Shown: positions 24,931 through 39,300, counted from the first letter of the stretch. The stretch is 64,000 bases of DNA from Phascolomyces articulosus (GCA_025677815.1 JAIXMP010000001.1:2294001-2358000), one strand, 5' to 3'. Translations and numbers: made by a program. The notes: a model not told the origin generated them from the letters alone.

Positions 24931-25094
24931 TCTTTTTATATACGTCGAAATATAAGGGACTATATACATATCTACACTGATATAAATGATCTATATTTCT
25001 ATCTAAGGTATCTAACATTCTTATATTTCTATATACCACGATGCGTTCGTCCATCCATCATGTATCCTTGATATCCTCGGGTGCTGTGTTGATC

Positions 25095-25673
25095 AACGAC
25101 CTTATGGGTTGTATATCGTCATAATGGCATACACCATAACAGAAACGTACAAGAGGTTGGTCACAGGTGAGTGCTCCTGCTATTGTAGCTGTACCAACTA
25201 CAAGAGCAAAAACCGCCACGGTATTGGGAACCATCTCTATTTCAGGATTAAACAAAGTTACTGTGAGAATACCTAATCCTAGTAAGAAGAGAAAGACTGG
25301 TCAAGAATCCGTAATATTGAGCACTGGAACTGCTACAGTTCACTGCATCAGCTTTTTAGAGAAAACATTAGATGAAATGGATAAATACCCACACATGAAA
25401 GGGTATTATTTGATTATGGACAACGCCCTAATACACACTTCCAATGATATTGCAAAATCTATTGAATATCGTGGATACAGGTGCGCATATCTTTCTTCAT
25501 ATTCCCCTGAGCTCAATCCACAAGTAGAACAATTTTGGTCTGTTGCAAAGAGTAAGATGAAATGTCAACGATTCTTACAACAGGAGACCTTATCGACAAG
25601 AATCCGTGAAGCATGTAATAATGTAAAACTAACAGACTTTATTGGATTTGTTTCTCGTTCACATAGATGTTAG
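25095..25673 (+). pseudogene. Degenerate DDE transposase (Tc1/mariner/IS630-type, DDE_3 superfamily)
   Basis: From about 25135 the plus strand reads HHNRNVQ, then after a one-base frameshift RGWSQVSAPAIVAVPTTRAK, TATVLGTISISGL and a Lys/Arg stretch PSKKRKTG. Intact downstream are HCISFLEKTLDEMDKYPHMK, GYYLIMDNALIHTSNDI with the second catalytic Asp, and YLSSYSPELNPQVEQFWSV with the final catalytic Glu, followed by KSKMKCQRF and a stop at 25673. The region where the first catalytic Asp should lie (about 25105-25130) is broken. The N-terminal helix-turn-helix half is missing. So this is a dead 3' half of a cut-and-paste transposon. Terminal repeats flanking it could not be identified. Confidence 0.82.
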
Positions 25674-26560
25674 TTTAAATAAGTGTCGTAAAAAAGAGAG
25701 CTTATAAAGCCCATATGTAGTAATGACGATTGTCATTATATATATAATAGGGTAAGAAATTAATTGTAAGTATACAAGATAGTAAGTCAAATCTCTTTTT
25801 TTTTATTGATAGCGAATCATGAAAATACTATTTAAAATAACCTTCATTAGACGGCTTTATTCTACATTCTTAATATTGCTTCTAAACACAGGTGACGTTT
25901 TTTATTACACGCAATACTACTTGATATTTCAAAATGTGCGACAAGACTTTCTAAGCAGAGCGACATCAATTTCGAAACACCTGACATTGATTTTTTTATG
26001 TTTCCATGTGTATAGTAATATCATCTTAATGCTTTGAGTACATTCTGTCAAAAGGTTTAATTGACTTTAGCCTATCATCATTAATAATAATAAAAAATAT
26101 CAAAAGAGAGGTGTTATTTAAATAATCGATACCTTGTATAAAATCCAAAATATGATGTCAATAACTTTTGATTTTTTTTTTATCAATTCTCTCTTTCTTT
26201 TTTTATCATTTTTTTTCTATTGACAATTCCTTTTTTTTTATTAGCAACTTTTTTTTATTCCTCATCCCAAGATACCCATTCGTGAATTCTAATAGTGCGG
26301 CTTGGCCTTTGGATTTCGCTAGGCTATTCTTCTCATTCTTTATGATGGTATTGTCATTGGGAAATCGTGCCTTCTGATGAACAAGAGGAACAAAAAACCA
26401 TTTTCCTCCATGCTGCCTGTGTTGTCTCCACTCTCTCTCTCTTCCTCTTGTTGGAGGTTACCTTTTTGTAATGCGTCTGGAGCGTTTTGTTGACGCGTAA
26501 TTGGTTGTTCTCTGATGGGGTGGAATATTATAATAACGGGTGTCATGAAAAAAAGTGCTC
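25674..26560. other. No supported gene
   Basis: AT-rich. Contains a 6-bp stem hairpin AATGACGATTGTCATT at about 25721 just past the transposase remnant. Open frames on both strands (for example 25819-26037) have no domains and strong AT bias. Confidence 0.45.
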
Positions 26561-27021
26561 ATTCAAAAAGGTGCACCTTTTTTTTGTGCACTTGTATAAT
26601 TTCAAAATATCCTGTCGAACTGTTACATTCCATATATCAAACAGTAACATATGTATATACAAGAAAAATTTAACAACAATAATAAAATATACACCAATAA
26701 GTCTGTATGATACTATTGGGTACGTTAAAACTAAATTGCTTACAATAGAAATATACACTAGATCACCCGTTTTATCATCAATGATTATATACTAATTATC
26801 AGGTATAGATCCATATAACGTATGTATTATAAAAATAAAGAATGTATAAAGATATAAAGACTCACTGTAGTTTAGAAATTATTATTAATTATATAAAGGG
26901 TGATTCTCGTTTTTTTTTTACTTAAAGGAACATGTACAGTAGAAAAAGATACACTTTTTCGATTTCTCACTTGGTCGGGGTGACTTTTGCTGGCCACAAA
27001 AAAAGGTGCACCTTTTTGAAT
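26561..27021. mobile_element. MITE-like element bounded by GGTGCACC inverted repeats
   Basis: The left end, 26561-26588, reads ATTCAAAAAGGTGCACC followed by eight T and GTG. The right end, 26995-27021, is its inverted copy (CAC, seven A, GGTGCACCTTTTTGAAT), differing only in the length of the homopolymer. The 461-bp unit has no long coding frame. This is the structure of a non-autonomous DNA transposon. No clear target-site duplication is visible at the flanks, so the exact ends are uncertain. Its core is itself palindromic (AAAAAGGTGCACCTTTTT), so flanking bases ATTC and GTG are what prove inverted orientation. Confidence 0.55.
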
Positions 27022-28122
27022 AATAACAACCAAATATCAAGGTCATGTGATAATCCAAAAAAATGGGATAGGCATAAAGTATGGCAGACATCCCCCTGGA
27101 AGAAGTACATGATGGTGATGGATGCCGTAAGTGTTACATAGCAACCGTATCTATTATATTATTATGCGACACATACTAACACTAACTTGCTGTAGTCAGC
27201 TGCCTTACCATTCGTGAACTGGCTGAGGTCAAAAGTGAAATCGATATTCAAGATGTTATTGACAAAATTGGAGAACACGATTGTTAATACTTACTCCAGA
27301 TGGGCAATAGTAGACGGTCGATAAAAATCTAATTATTGAATATGCAGACCTCTGCCCTGCAAACTTATCGATATGGACATCAATTAGATCACGACCCTAT
27401 CAACGATCCTTTAATGGCTTGGTTATCTGAAACTTTAGTAGCCACTATCCGATATTTCTTGAAAGACGATTGCAGTGGCATTGAATTATTCAAAAAAAGT
27501 GACAAAATGTACTACCTGTGGGTTTTTTTGAATAAGATTTTCCATGGTTATAGTGTGTGTCGTATACTACATAAACATATAACAAAAGGCCTTATTTCTT
27601 GGACTATGAAATAACAATCATTATATATTCACCCTTACGTTACACGGGTATTTCTTATTTAGTATTCCTTGTGTTGGCTATACCCGAAGAATACTTTATA
27701 TGTGAATAGACAACACTTCACTGTTTCAAGTTGTTTATCGTTATTTATTATTATCATTCCCAACGCCTTCATTACTACCATAGTATATATTCTAATAATG
27801 CCATCATCTGTCGTTATAATTATTATCACTTAAACATACACGGACGTAGTGGATGAAAGCCAGCACAATACTAATCGATCTGGATGATCATAACCATGGG
27901 TTAGCGATTAATATAAATAGGACATGATTTTACAATTCAATAAACTGGATCGATCTTTTTTGAGCCTCGTTGACTTCTTATTGTCTCTTTATTATTTGTT
28001 TGTTTGATTGAATCTTTCAGTGTGAGGACACTTGGGTGAGTTTTGTGTTTGACTTTCATCAACATATATATATAATATGCAAAAATATATACAAAATAAA
28101 TCAGATGACTTAAAGTAAGAAG
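27022..28122. other. Possible coding fragments, no supported gene
   Basis: Plus-strand pieces look mildly coding: MADIPLEEVHDGDGCRKC (from 27081, ending at a GTAAGT donor near 27128), then TIRELAEVKSEIDIQDVIDK (from about 27211) and a 92-codon frame at 27336-27614 beginning MQTSALQTYRYGHQLDHDP. They do not join into one clean model because stops intervene. They may be a decayed lineage-specific gene. The rest is AT-rich. Confidence 0.3.
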
Positions 28123-29027
<905 letters not shown>

Positions 29028-29712
29028 CGTTGTTTTTTCATATTTGTACTTTCTTTCTCTTTGTCACTTTTTCTTTATTTGATCTTTGTACATATATATC
29101 TCTCGATTATTTAATCTTACTCTTTCATTCTCGTTCCCTCCCAACCCCAACCCCGTTTCTTGTATACAAAACAAAACTGAGATCCAGGTATAAAGTTTTT
29201 CATGATGTATATCCATATTCCCCAATGAAATCACGCAAACCGTCTCTAAAAGTGAATGGGTCAAAAGGTCGTATTTCATAATGATGATTTGTTTTTTTTT
29301 TAAAAAAAAAAAAAGAAAAAAAGAAAACGGGTTTATATATGTATATAAGCACAAAAACAGAAAGGCTAATAAACTTTCATTTCCAGAGAAAAAAAAGAGA
29401 AGACCATTAACCATGGTAATAAACCAAGGTTCGTTTCATGACCGAAAAAAAAGGATAAGAATAGCCATGGAAACAAAGAAGTCTCCATGGAGAAATAATT
29501 GATATGAGCATACTTGCCAAAAAAGGAAAAAAGCAATATAAGAACAAATTGCCACAGAGAGTCTCATGTATACATGAGTTATTCGTTACTAGTAGTTGAA
29601 AATATCTCTCTTTTTTATGTTCTTCTTATATTCTATACAAAACAAGAGAAACAAGCGTAATCGTTTTCATATGGTTATCAGTTAACGAATGGCCAACTAA
29701 ATCAAGAAAGGG
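29028..29712. other. Intergenic, no supported gene
   Basis: Contains T-rich and A-rich tracts and a TTAACCATGGTAATAA sequence at 29407 that is only partly palindromic around CCATGG. Short frames on both strands are Lys- or Phe-rich by composition. Confidence 0.45.
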
Positions 29713-29920
29713 TTTTGGTGAGAAAAATCTGAAGAATCTTTTCTCAAGACAAGGCGGTTTCGTCACCCAGTTACCGGTTGAACTTGTCTCCTTCATATTC
29801 AAGCATTTACCAAACAACAGCATACTTAAAGGTATATGTTGCTGTTCAAAGAATGGATAGCAAAATGATCTATTCAAGCAATTATTCGTCGTCAAGCATC
29901 GCTATGCACGTTACTCATAA
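29713..29920 (+). pseudogene. F-box domain fragment
   Basis: The plus strand reads FGEKNLKNLFSRQGGFVTQ then LPVELVSFIFKHLPNNSILK and GICCCSKN, a good match to the F-box consensus LP.EL...IF.+L..+.L....CS+.W. A TAG stop at 29858 replaces the position after the usual Trp region; QNDLFKQLFVVKHRYARY continues in frame. No upstream exon or downstream leucine-rich repeats could be assembled. A short downstream frame (30497, MDGAFQHLTLECTTDTRFLI) might be part of the same ruined gene. Functional F-box proteins recruit substrates to SCF ubiquitin ligases; this copy looks dead. Confidence 0.5.
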
Positions 29921-32592
29921 TACTATGACAACATACTAACAGTTCTTGAAGACAAAAAAAGTGTGAAAAACTTGGGTTCAAATGTCCATTGAAAGAACCT
30001 CAATATGTGCTCCTTATCCAAACCACGTTGTCGTGTACACCAGGCACATTTTTAGCAAGAAACAATAAACTAGCCAGTATATAGACACAATTTATTTGAA
30101 CCAGATGTTCCCATACAAATATTTCTATCATAAAATGACAAAAAAAACATTCGTCATACTCGAAAGGCAGTAGCTTTGACTTACAAGCTGATCCAACAAC
30201 CAAGCCCGCGACTGGAAAATTCAAAGAGTAACTCTATTTCCAAAAAAAAAAAAAAAATAGAAATTATCCATTGATAATCCTTGATCATTAGTCCGGCTTG
30301 CTTCTCCTTTCATTTATCCAAACTAGCTACTTGCGCTTACTACTTGTATTGATAACTCACACCAAACATACATATTTGTTATTCAACAGATGCAGAAGAA
30401 TTCGATAAATCCAATACCCAAAATTTATCACCATCCAATCCTTGGTACACTTTGCTAAACTCTGTTTGTTCTATTTAGTCGTAGCATTTTACAAAGATGG
30501 ACGGAGCCTTTCAGCATTTGACGTTAGAATGTACAACTGATACTCGTTTTCTGATCATCTGTTGGGTTAACTTCCGAGAACACAGGTTATTTTATTTACC
30601 CATTTATTTAGGAATAATCCCATTAACGCCTTTCTTTTATTATAAATGCTTTTTTAACAATTACCTAGATATAATATTTTTATCAAGACAAAAAAAATTG
30701 TTCAATATCATCATCATCGCCAATGACTTAATAATAACTAATATTCATGGTGAAAAATGAATAATCCTGAGAGTCAACCTCCATTTCTTTTATTAGTAAT
30801 CATCAATGACTTAATGTTTTATATAAACACTCAAACAAATAATAAATGTAACCATAGTTTTTGACAATGAAGATGCTGTTTATGTTTTTTTTGCATCTTG
30901 ATGTAAGTAAGTAAAGGCTGTAACCAACAATCATAATCTTATTCTGGTCACTTTGTATCACATACATCCACATTCTATTTATGCTGCTGAGTTACGCGTT
31001 TATTTCTACTATCCTATATAATACAAGGTTCATCAAACATCGTACGGTATTATTAATTAATAGTCATGAGGACATTTGTCAATGATTTTAGAAGCAGTTC
31101 TTCATAAGTATAGTTGAACTTATTGCCTTATCAACTATTCAATAATTACTATTATATATATATCAGAGCGAAAAATAAGAAAAAGACAACTGTATGGAAT
31201 TACTTTCATCCGAAGATGTTTGAACTGTTGTGGCCACTTTATAAAAAAAGTCGCGTCCTGAAGTTTATGAGAAGAATTTCCTTTCGCTCTCTTGTGGATC
31301 GACAAAAGGAAATCTTTTTCTCAACAAAACAAATAAATAAGGGAAAAGTGTTGTTGTTGGGGGGAACGATAATAAAGCATTTCAGACAGTTTAACGCGTG
31401 TGATTTGAAAAAGAAAAACGACATAACAAAGCATAATCACGTAAAAATATTTGGACATACATGCAAAAAAATGATAGATGTAAAAACCATGAAACACAAT
31501 AGTACGTGCATACTAGCTATATTATGAAATAACAGAATAAACATACCAGATATTATTGTCTATGTATTCCCCATCAGCCCAGAACATTTTGAACATAGTT
31601 ACGTGTTTATCCTCTTCCTTTCCTTCTTTTCGTCTGATAATAAAATCCGTCTTCGCAATGATGATAAAATATATAATAATACATGGAAGCTGCTGATTCG
31701 ACAGTTGAAAAAAAAAACTGTATTTCTTGATACTATAACCCGAACCTTCTGTACAACTGTAAATTCAAACAAGGAACCCATCCATTCCTTGATATAGATA
31801 TAAAACGTGTCCTCAGCATGCAATCCTTTTTCCTTCCATTCCATTCGAATAAATGTATGCGCGTCCTTATCTTCTCTTCCAATATCCATTTGACACCTTC
31901 TCCTTGTTTTTGTTTTGTTTTGTTTTGTTGGTATAGATTAAAGCATGCAATTCTGCGAATAAAAAAAAAGTGAGAGAAAGTCGCATGAACAAATACAAAC
32001 ATTATTAGCCATCTTAATATAGAAGCAGTTCCGGAGTAGTGTCTAACCTGAAACAATATTTTACCTTTTTCCTTTGCCGCAGTCTTTTATTTTTATTGCA
32101 CCAGCAAGGTCTCACAACATTAAGGACAAGGGGAGTTGTGTACGTGTGTGTTATTGCAACCCATAAGATGGTTTGATATTATTATTGTTGTTTTTTCCAA
32201 ATCCGCGACTTGTGTGTGAAAATAGAAACTTATTCCCATCTCTACGAATATTTTTTAAGTGGGCCAGAGGTGAATAAATGACGCGTCCATTTTATATTGA
32301 AAATCAATCATAATCAAAAGAAAAAGGACTCACCATTTGCAAAATAAGCACATCGTAATATGTATAATTGTACTAACTATGAAGTCACCCCCTCTTATCA
32401 TCAACATCATTATCATGTATAACTAAACACCACTACAACCACAAGCATCACATCGTAATAGAAGACCATGGACTATGAAAAATATTACAGTTAAAGGACG
32501 TTTTTTTTGGGTGGTCACTTTATTAAGACAACTATGTACAAATAGTTAAAGATATAAGAAAATAAACAGGGTGATAAAATAATACAATTTTT
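29921..32592. other. Gene-poor interval with doubtful frames
   Basis: A 137-codon plus-strand frame (31114-31527) is Lys-rich; its middle (KFMRRISFRSLVDRQKEIFF ... GKVLLLGGTIIKHFRQFNA) could be a remnant of a coding sequence, but no domain is recognised. Minus-strand frames around 31600-32056 are unconvincing. 32090-32592 is the 3' side of the C2 gene. No RNA gene seen. Confidence 0.4.
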
Positions 32593-33301
32593 TTAGGCTT
32601 CTTCTTCACCGTTCTTGGCCTTGTATTCATCGTACAACTTCTTGCCCAAGAAACCTAAACCGACAGCAATACCGGCACCAACGGCGACTTCACCGATGTC
32701 ACCAGCAAGGGCCTTGTGCTTGAGCTTCTTGGCGCGTTCCAAGTGCTATTTATTAAATAAAAATAGATAAAATGATAAGTACATCGAGCCCAATCAATCA
32801 CAAGAGAGACACATTTCGCCATATCATTATTATTTAAACCCAATCATAACCAAAACAACCAAGAAAATATAAACTTACATCATCGTTAATGTAGGACTTG
32901 CCAGGGCGAGGGGAAGCATCTTCGGGTTCACCGAGGGTCAAGTTAAGGAGACCAGCGACTTCACCCTTGATGGTGTAGATATCGAAGAGACCGTTGACAC
33001 CGCCACCATTTGCTTGAACAAGAGGGATGGAAGCGAAACCGATGATTTGGTCAACACCCTTTTCGTGGTCCATGACTTCGACGTACAAGTCAGTGGTTTC
33101 ACTGTTGACTTGGATAGTGAAGGATTCTTCCCAGGTGGCGTTGGCACCGGCATCCTCCTTGACAGTGGTTTCTTGGAAAGAAGAAGAGTTTTCGAGATCA
33201 GTGGTGAACTTGATGTAGGGATCGTTGCGGCCAGTGTCAACATCCTTCAAGTTGGTGGCAGAGTGGAAAGTAATGTTAAGAACAGAAGCGGGACCGAGCA
33301 T
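32593..33301 (-). CDS. Small C2-domain protein
   Basis: Two exons, 33301-32879 and 32745-32593, giving 191 aa. The C2 domain (residues about 5-125) opens with ASVLNITFHSATNLKDVD, then GRNDPYIKFTTD, ATWEESFTIQVNSETTDLYV, EVMDHEKGVDQIIGFASIPL and ends GEVAGLLNLTLGEPE. Asp residues in the loop positions (D in LKDVDTGRNDPY, D in VMDHEKGVD) suggest at least partial Ca2+ binding. Exon 2 encodes a basic then glycine-rich amphipathic tail (HLERAKKLKHKALAGDIGEV, AVGAGIAVGLGFLGKKLYDE) that may contact membrane. Codon use is strongly biased toward AAG, GCC, GGT, GAC, CTT, unlike the neighbours, typical of a highly expressed gene. TATA-like TATAAATA lies ~70 bp upstream of the start. Role otherwise unknown. 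Confidence 0.85.
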
Positions 33302-36300
33302 GTTTGATATAGATTTGTTTTATGAAAAAAAGATGAAGAAACACGAACATTTTCCTGGATTGATTGAGTATTTATATACGAAAGACGCGTTTGACTTTTA
33401 AGCAGTCCTTTTCTCCCCCCCCCCAATGCTTTTTTTTTGTGGGATACCCGATCCGTTTCATGAATAAAGCTTGATGAGAAAAAAACAACTCGTCGCTTTT
33501 CATTTTAAACTTACACTCTAATAAGTAATAATAAACATTGCCTTGCGACTCTATTATTATAACATTGAATCTCTGTATGCATTTTCGGGACCTCAAAAAC
33601 AACACAATTCGGCGGAGCAAACGAATTAGGACAAGTAGCAACTTTTCGGGATAGACTTGCCCGCTTTTCGTTCTTTTTCTATGCAGGAATAATGATGATC
33701 AGCTCTCTCTCTTTCCATATACTTCTACTCTCACACACATTACTCACCCACCGCTCACACAGTCATATAAACACGCATGTACATATCATAAATAAATAAA
33801 TCCTCGGCTTGATTGATTTTGATTTGATTGATCGGTTATCGAAACTATCATACCCACCCTTTTTTTATTACTACTTTCTTGCAGACTCGTTTCTCTATTC
33901 CTTTGCTCACAGACTTTTATTATGGTTGTTAGGTTACTTTTTTTTAACAGAATAAAATAGAAAATAAGATGGTTCTCGGCTTTATGTTTTTAAAAGGGAG
34001 ACCCTTTTTTTGCGTTATAATAATGCTAATAACGCAAATTGGTTATGGTAACACATAGCTATTGGTCTGGCCGTTTAAATAATGTCACACGTGCATTATA
34101 AAAAGAAACCCCAGCCATTTGATAATAAAACAAAACAACCAAGCAGGGTTGAATGATGCATATCATTTAAAATCTGCAACAACCATTTTCCCGCTTTTTT
34201 AACTTCTATATTACTTGTTAACCAGCCCAGGAAAATTTATTATTTTATCATTTCTTTTTTTTTTCATAAAGTACTATGTACGAATGAAAGAAGAAGAGGA
34301 ATACACATCTCTTATTTCATTTATCTTCCCGATTTACCGAAAGCAACATATGTACAAGTGTCAAAGAAACTCTATTTGTTTTCTCTCATGAGCTCTTTAC
34401 GCCAAGCCGAGTTTAGTGATTTTTGGACTATTGCATAGATGGTAGCACACTTCTCTCTAAATCAGATGTGGTCTCCGACAAAATCGTTTAAAATAATAGT
34501 GCACATCAATCTTATTATAATAATGCAGCACAAGAAGAAGAACGCTGATCCTTTTTTTTTTCTATAGTACTATTATAATAAAAATAGTAGAAGTTATATA
34601 CATTTTTATTCATCTTCATAAGGAAATTTACTATTTATTTTTTTTATTTATTATCGAAGAAACACGATCATTATTAAATGACGCAATAAAAAACGACTTT
34701 TTTTCATAAATAAAATGCATATGTGGCTGAAGAGGCGCTCATATTTTTTATATAACACCGTACAACTGGAACAACCACAAAATAAAAATCTTGATTCATC
34801 AGCTGATCTTATTGACCGGCATGATAATTGAAACCATCTAAAATAAGCAACCCGTTATATAATAAAACGTTATTTGTCGAAAATGTGACGTATTTTGCCC
34901 ATCTATTGGTATTTATTAAGTAAAATTATATTATATTATATTATATTACTATTATATTAGTGCATCAGTGTATGAGTTATAGTAAGAGAGAGGCAAAAGG
35001 TATAACCACACTATACCTAAAACAATCGCATTTTTAAAAAAAGAAACAAAAATTTCTGTACTACTACTTTTACATGCAGAGTATCAAAAGTTGAAGCACA
35101 ACCAACATGAGTTTCTTGTTACACTCTCAGAACCTTCGCCCAACATGTCTGTCATGACGATAAAATAATGCTGTTGTCGTTATTAAACAACCTTTTGCTT
35201 ATCGTGAAGAAGCTATTTACTATGGTAACGGGATAGTTCTTGCTATATAGATATTATTATATAAATATGATGCGAAGTCCAAAGTAGAGGAAACAAATAG
35301 AAAACTTCATCGGATAAAAATTCATAGTAAACATAATGGATAGCCGAATTGAATGCTTCTTGTTAAACTCTTTTCACATACACTGACACATAAGGTAGAG
35401 CACATGTTATATTAAAAAAAAGTGCCTGGACTAAAATACGACCAGAAAGTTCGATTTAATTACCCATCATAATATATTATTATAATAATATGAAGGAAGT
35501 ATCATGCGCCATAGTTTAACTTATTAATCCCACTTGTAGCATATTAAAATGAAAGTTTCTTTTTCATTTTGTGTGCCTCCAAGGTTGCATTAGATTTTAT
35601 TTTACTTACTGGATGAAAGAAAAAACGACCAAACCCGTTACTTATCATACTACCAATCACACTGCCAATCAAAAAATACCACATAAGCCCTCTCTATCAA
35701 ACCGTTAAAAGACGTCGTCACTAATGTTGTTTGGTGACGGAGAAATCTTCTGCTGCTGCACTACGTAATCATTATATTCTCCTTCTTCCTCCTCTCCTTC
35801 CCCCCCCCCAAAAAAAAAAGAGAAAGCCACACATCGTATTACACTATATGCAAAAAGAAGCTTTGTCATGACGACGATAACGAAAGCTGTATGACGATAC
35901 GATGCATGATTTGACTCCGCAATAGCTTTGTATTGTGTTGACTAGGACCTGTCTAATTTCCTTTTAAGCAACAAGAAGCTCACCCATTTATATAACCTGG
36001 CATTCTATTCTATATTTAATTCCATCCTGCTCCTGCTTTTTGCTCGGAGGAGATTGGGGGAAGCGCGCTCATGATAGAAATGGTAGTCTCTTTTTCATAG
36101 TGTACAGGTAATGGGTACCCTAATTCATTTTCATGAGTAGTAATTATATCTTACAAGATTGAAATTGCCGCTAAAAAAACGAATAGATGCTACATATGGC
36201 TATACCCTGAATTTTACATGCTGCCATGAAAATAATAATAATACACGTAACAACAAGATGATAATGATGCTGTGGCATGGGTTTTTCATGAACGAAATTC

Positions 36301-39300
36301 ATTGAAAAATCAAAGGAGAATGAATGCCAAGCTTTACGGTATTTGGGTCGAATATGGGATTTCGGAAGCAAACTAGGCTTCTTGTGTATCATAAATTTCG
36401 ACTTGTGTAGCGTTGCACCTTTGTATTCCCTTCTGATGCATGAAATTTTACAGTACAATTTATACGTCGAAATGGATGAACCAATGCCATTCTTAAAAGT
36501 ATCAGGGCATATTTTTATACACACGTTTATTAGACTACTGTATAGGAAAGAAAAATGTTCTAGATTGTATCATGGGTTATCAAGATGCTTTTGATTGTGA
36601 TTGCACTTTTTTTAATAAATTAAAAAGCAAGCTTTTATATAATAATGGCATAGTAGTATTACTTAAGAACATAATTCCTGTGCACTTTTCGATATATACT
36701 TTTGTTGTTTTATATATAATAATCATCGTTGTTGCTGGTCTTCTCCTGCTAATAATTATTTCAAAACATATAATATTATTCTTTCTTTTATCGTTTTCTT
36801 GGATTGAATATTTATTTATAATTATTAGTTATTGGCAAATATTCTAAAGATTCTGACAGTTTATCAATAAGGTTGATGATACAGATGATCTGCAGAATTT
36901 CGAGATTTTCCAGTGAAACCTTTTTGGAATGGTATATATTTTTATTGAGTATCCTAAATTATAATGTTGTATGTATATATATAGATATGAGTATTGAAGG
37001 CAGAGAGTGAATGTATACAATTTTAACGCCGTTTATACGTCTTTTCGTGCTTGTCTTAAAAGTATATACTGTTTCTATCGAGTTATATAATATACGAAAT
37101 ATCTATATTAGATGGGGATGTTTTTACTTAGTACTCATTGAAAGAACAAGGATAATGTCCACTAGAACACCATTAGAACTATATATATTCTGTGGTTATT
37201 GAAAGTTACGCTTGGAGTATCAGTAGTATATGCAACTTTTTAAAAATGAAAGTAGCAAACAGGAAAAAGTATTATAAAGATCAAAAGTGTATACCACGAA
37301 TTTATGACATTTCATGTGGCTTTTGAAGAAAAAAGATGGTATCAATACATATATATATCAACTGTATTAGAAACTAAGCATTATGCGGACTTGGCATAAA
37401 TATATCCAAAGAGAAGATAGAGTCATCCGACGTAAATGCATCCTTTTTATGATCACCTGGCCAATATTATAAGAAGCATTGGTAGAAATATGTAGGATTT
37501 TTAGATCCGTGTAACAACCTCACCGGTTTATTGGATTTGTATGATAGGTTAGTTGAAAGAAGCTATATCCGAATAATGAGCATGTTTTTTGTTTAAAACA
37601 TGGCAACAATATGGAGAAGATAAAGTATATATTTCTAGTAAATCATACAAATATTATTTTTATTAAGTACTTATGTCCGGTAAGAATAAACTATGGGCCA
37701 GTAATAGACTTGCTGTTTTTATTTGTTTCATTACATATATGTAACATTTTATTTTGTATTATATAACGGGTTATTTCACTAGGTATCCAAAAAGAAATTA
37801 CAAATAATTAATAAAATGTAACAAGATACCAGTAAGTAAACCACTGACTTTATATTATGTATGTATTATTGTTTTTTATTAGACTTTCTTGTCAAAATTG
37901 AATGTGATTGATTAACAGGGCTTGTTCAAGTATGTAACTATAAAAAAGAATAGTAGTAGCTAAAAATGTTGATGTCTTTCAGGTCCTCCTTACCTCCAGC
38001 TCTTTTTTACTGAGCTTATAAATATATTTAATTTTATTTGTAGCTATAAGTTTTATAATATATATTATATTAAGTTATTTAATTGAAATAAAAGTAGTTA
38101 ATAATACCACTAACACTGATTATCACTGTTCATATTATATATTGTCATCATATCTCTTCTCATATTACGGCTACTGTAACCAATTAAAAGCAGATCGTTG
38201 AACACACCAAGAATACCAGACCTTTTGAAAGAGAAGATCGAAGTAGAAGACGTTTTGGTGAAACACGCAAGGAAGCCGGTAATGGTGGATAATACCATTT
38301 TTATAATAATACCCTTTCAACCAGTTTCCACTTAAATGTAAATAAAAAAAAAGCATGATAAACTCACTATGAAGATTTTTTTTATTGTTGCCATCAATGG
38401 GTTAAAAGCATCTATTATTACAATAATTTATTATTGCTTCAAATTGAATAGAGATCGAGTTGGTAAAATTATTTTAAATGCTATTAGATGAAGCATTTTC
38501 TGAGCCTTTCTAAGGTGATCATCAGCTTGATTAACTATGATAGATTTGTAAAGAAGAAAACTTCATATTAGTAAAGTACTAAATACGAGTAATAAGTATA
38601 ATACCAAGTATTATATAAACAACCAAATTTTATCTGGTGTACCTTCTTCATTCTCGGTACTATTATCCATCCGTATAATACCATGATTGAGTGCTTATTA
38701 ACAATGGAAAACGATGCACCTGGGGAATATATGTCACTTAAATATAGTAATATATAGATCTACTTGCTAATACAATGCAAAGATGACTATTGTTGATAAT
38801 TCACATGATTGATGTCTATCACAAAACGAATAATCTAATGTCATGAATTAAACCTCCTTGCTTGATCAATATGCACTATACATTACTAATTATTCTATAT
38901 ATAATGAAGGATATAGCAACATAAATATTCAATAAAGGGATAAAAATTATAGCAATGCATTAAGTATGTGTATATAATTGGGTATTTTTTCTTCTCCCAC
39001 AAGGAGGATATCCATATACGAAGAATTGATTATTAATATCACAGAATTTTCTTGAAAAACACTCCATTGTCGTGTATACAAATCAATTAAATTTTTAAGT
39101 TTTGCTTACTAATTCACGAATAGGTCGTTCTATTGATCATGGTACTTTTTATTAAGACTGTTGTCACACTTCTGTGGCATTGATGTAAGGATTTGTTTGA
39201 TTAGTAATATAGTGCTTGCGTTGTTCCTGTCGGACAAAAAGGAAGAAAAATATAAAGCAGCTCTCTCGATTTTACATACCGACTTTAATATCATTTCTTT

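Noticed and set aside
24599..25255. Minus-strand frames of 151 and 65 codons
   Set aside because: The 25058-25255 frame is antisense to the decayed transposase. Most of the 24599-25054 frame has no domain; only short pieces look coding and are covered by the pseudogene entry.
24070..25720. TTATAAAGC(CC)ATATG-like matches at about 24078 and 25704 as terminal repeats of the transposon
   Set aside because: They are in direct, not inverted, orientation, short and AT-rich, so likely chance.
36171..36594. Overlapping 117-codon (-) and 83-codon (+) frames
   Set aside because: The plus frame is mildly coding-like, but no start, splice partners or recognisable domain; not called as a gene.
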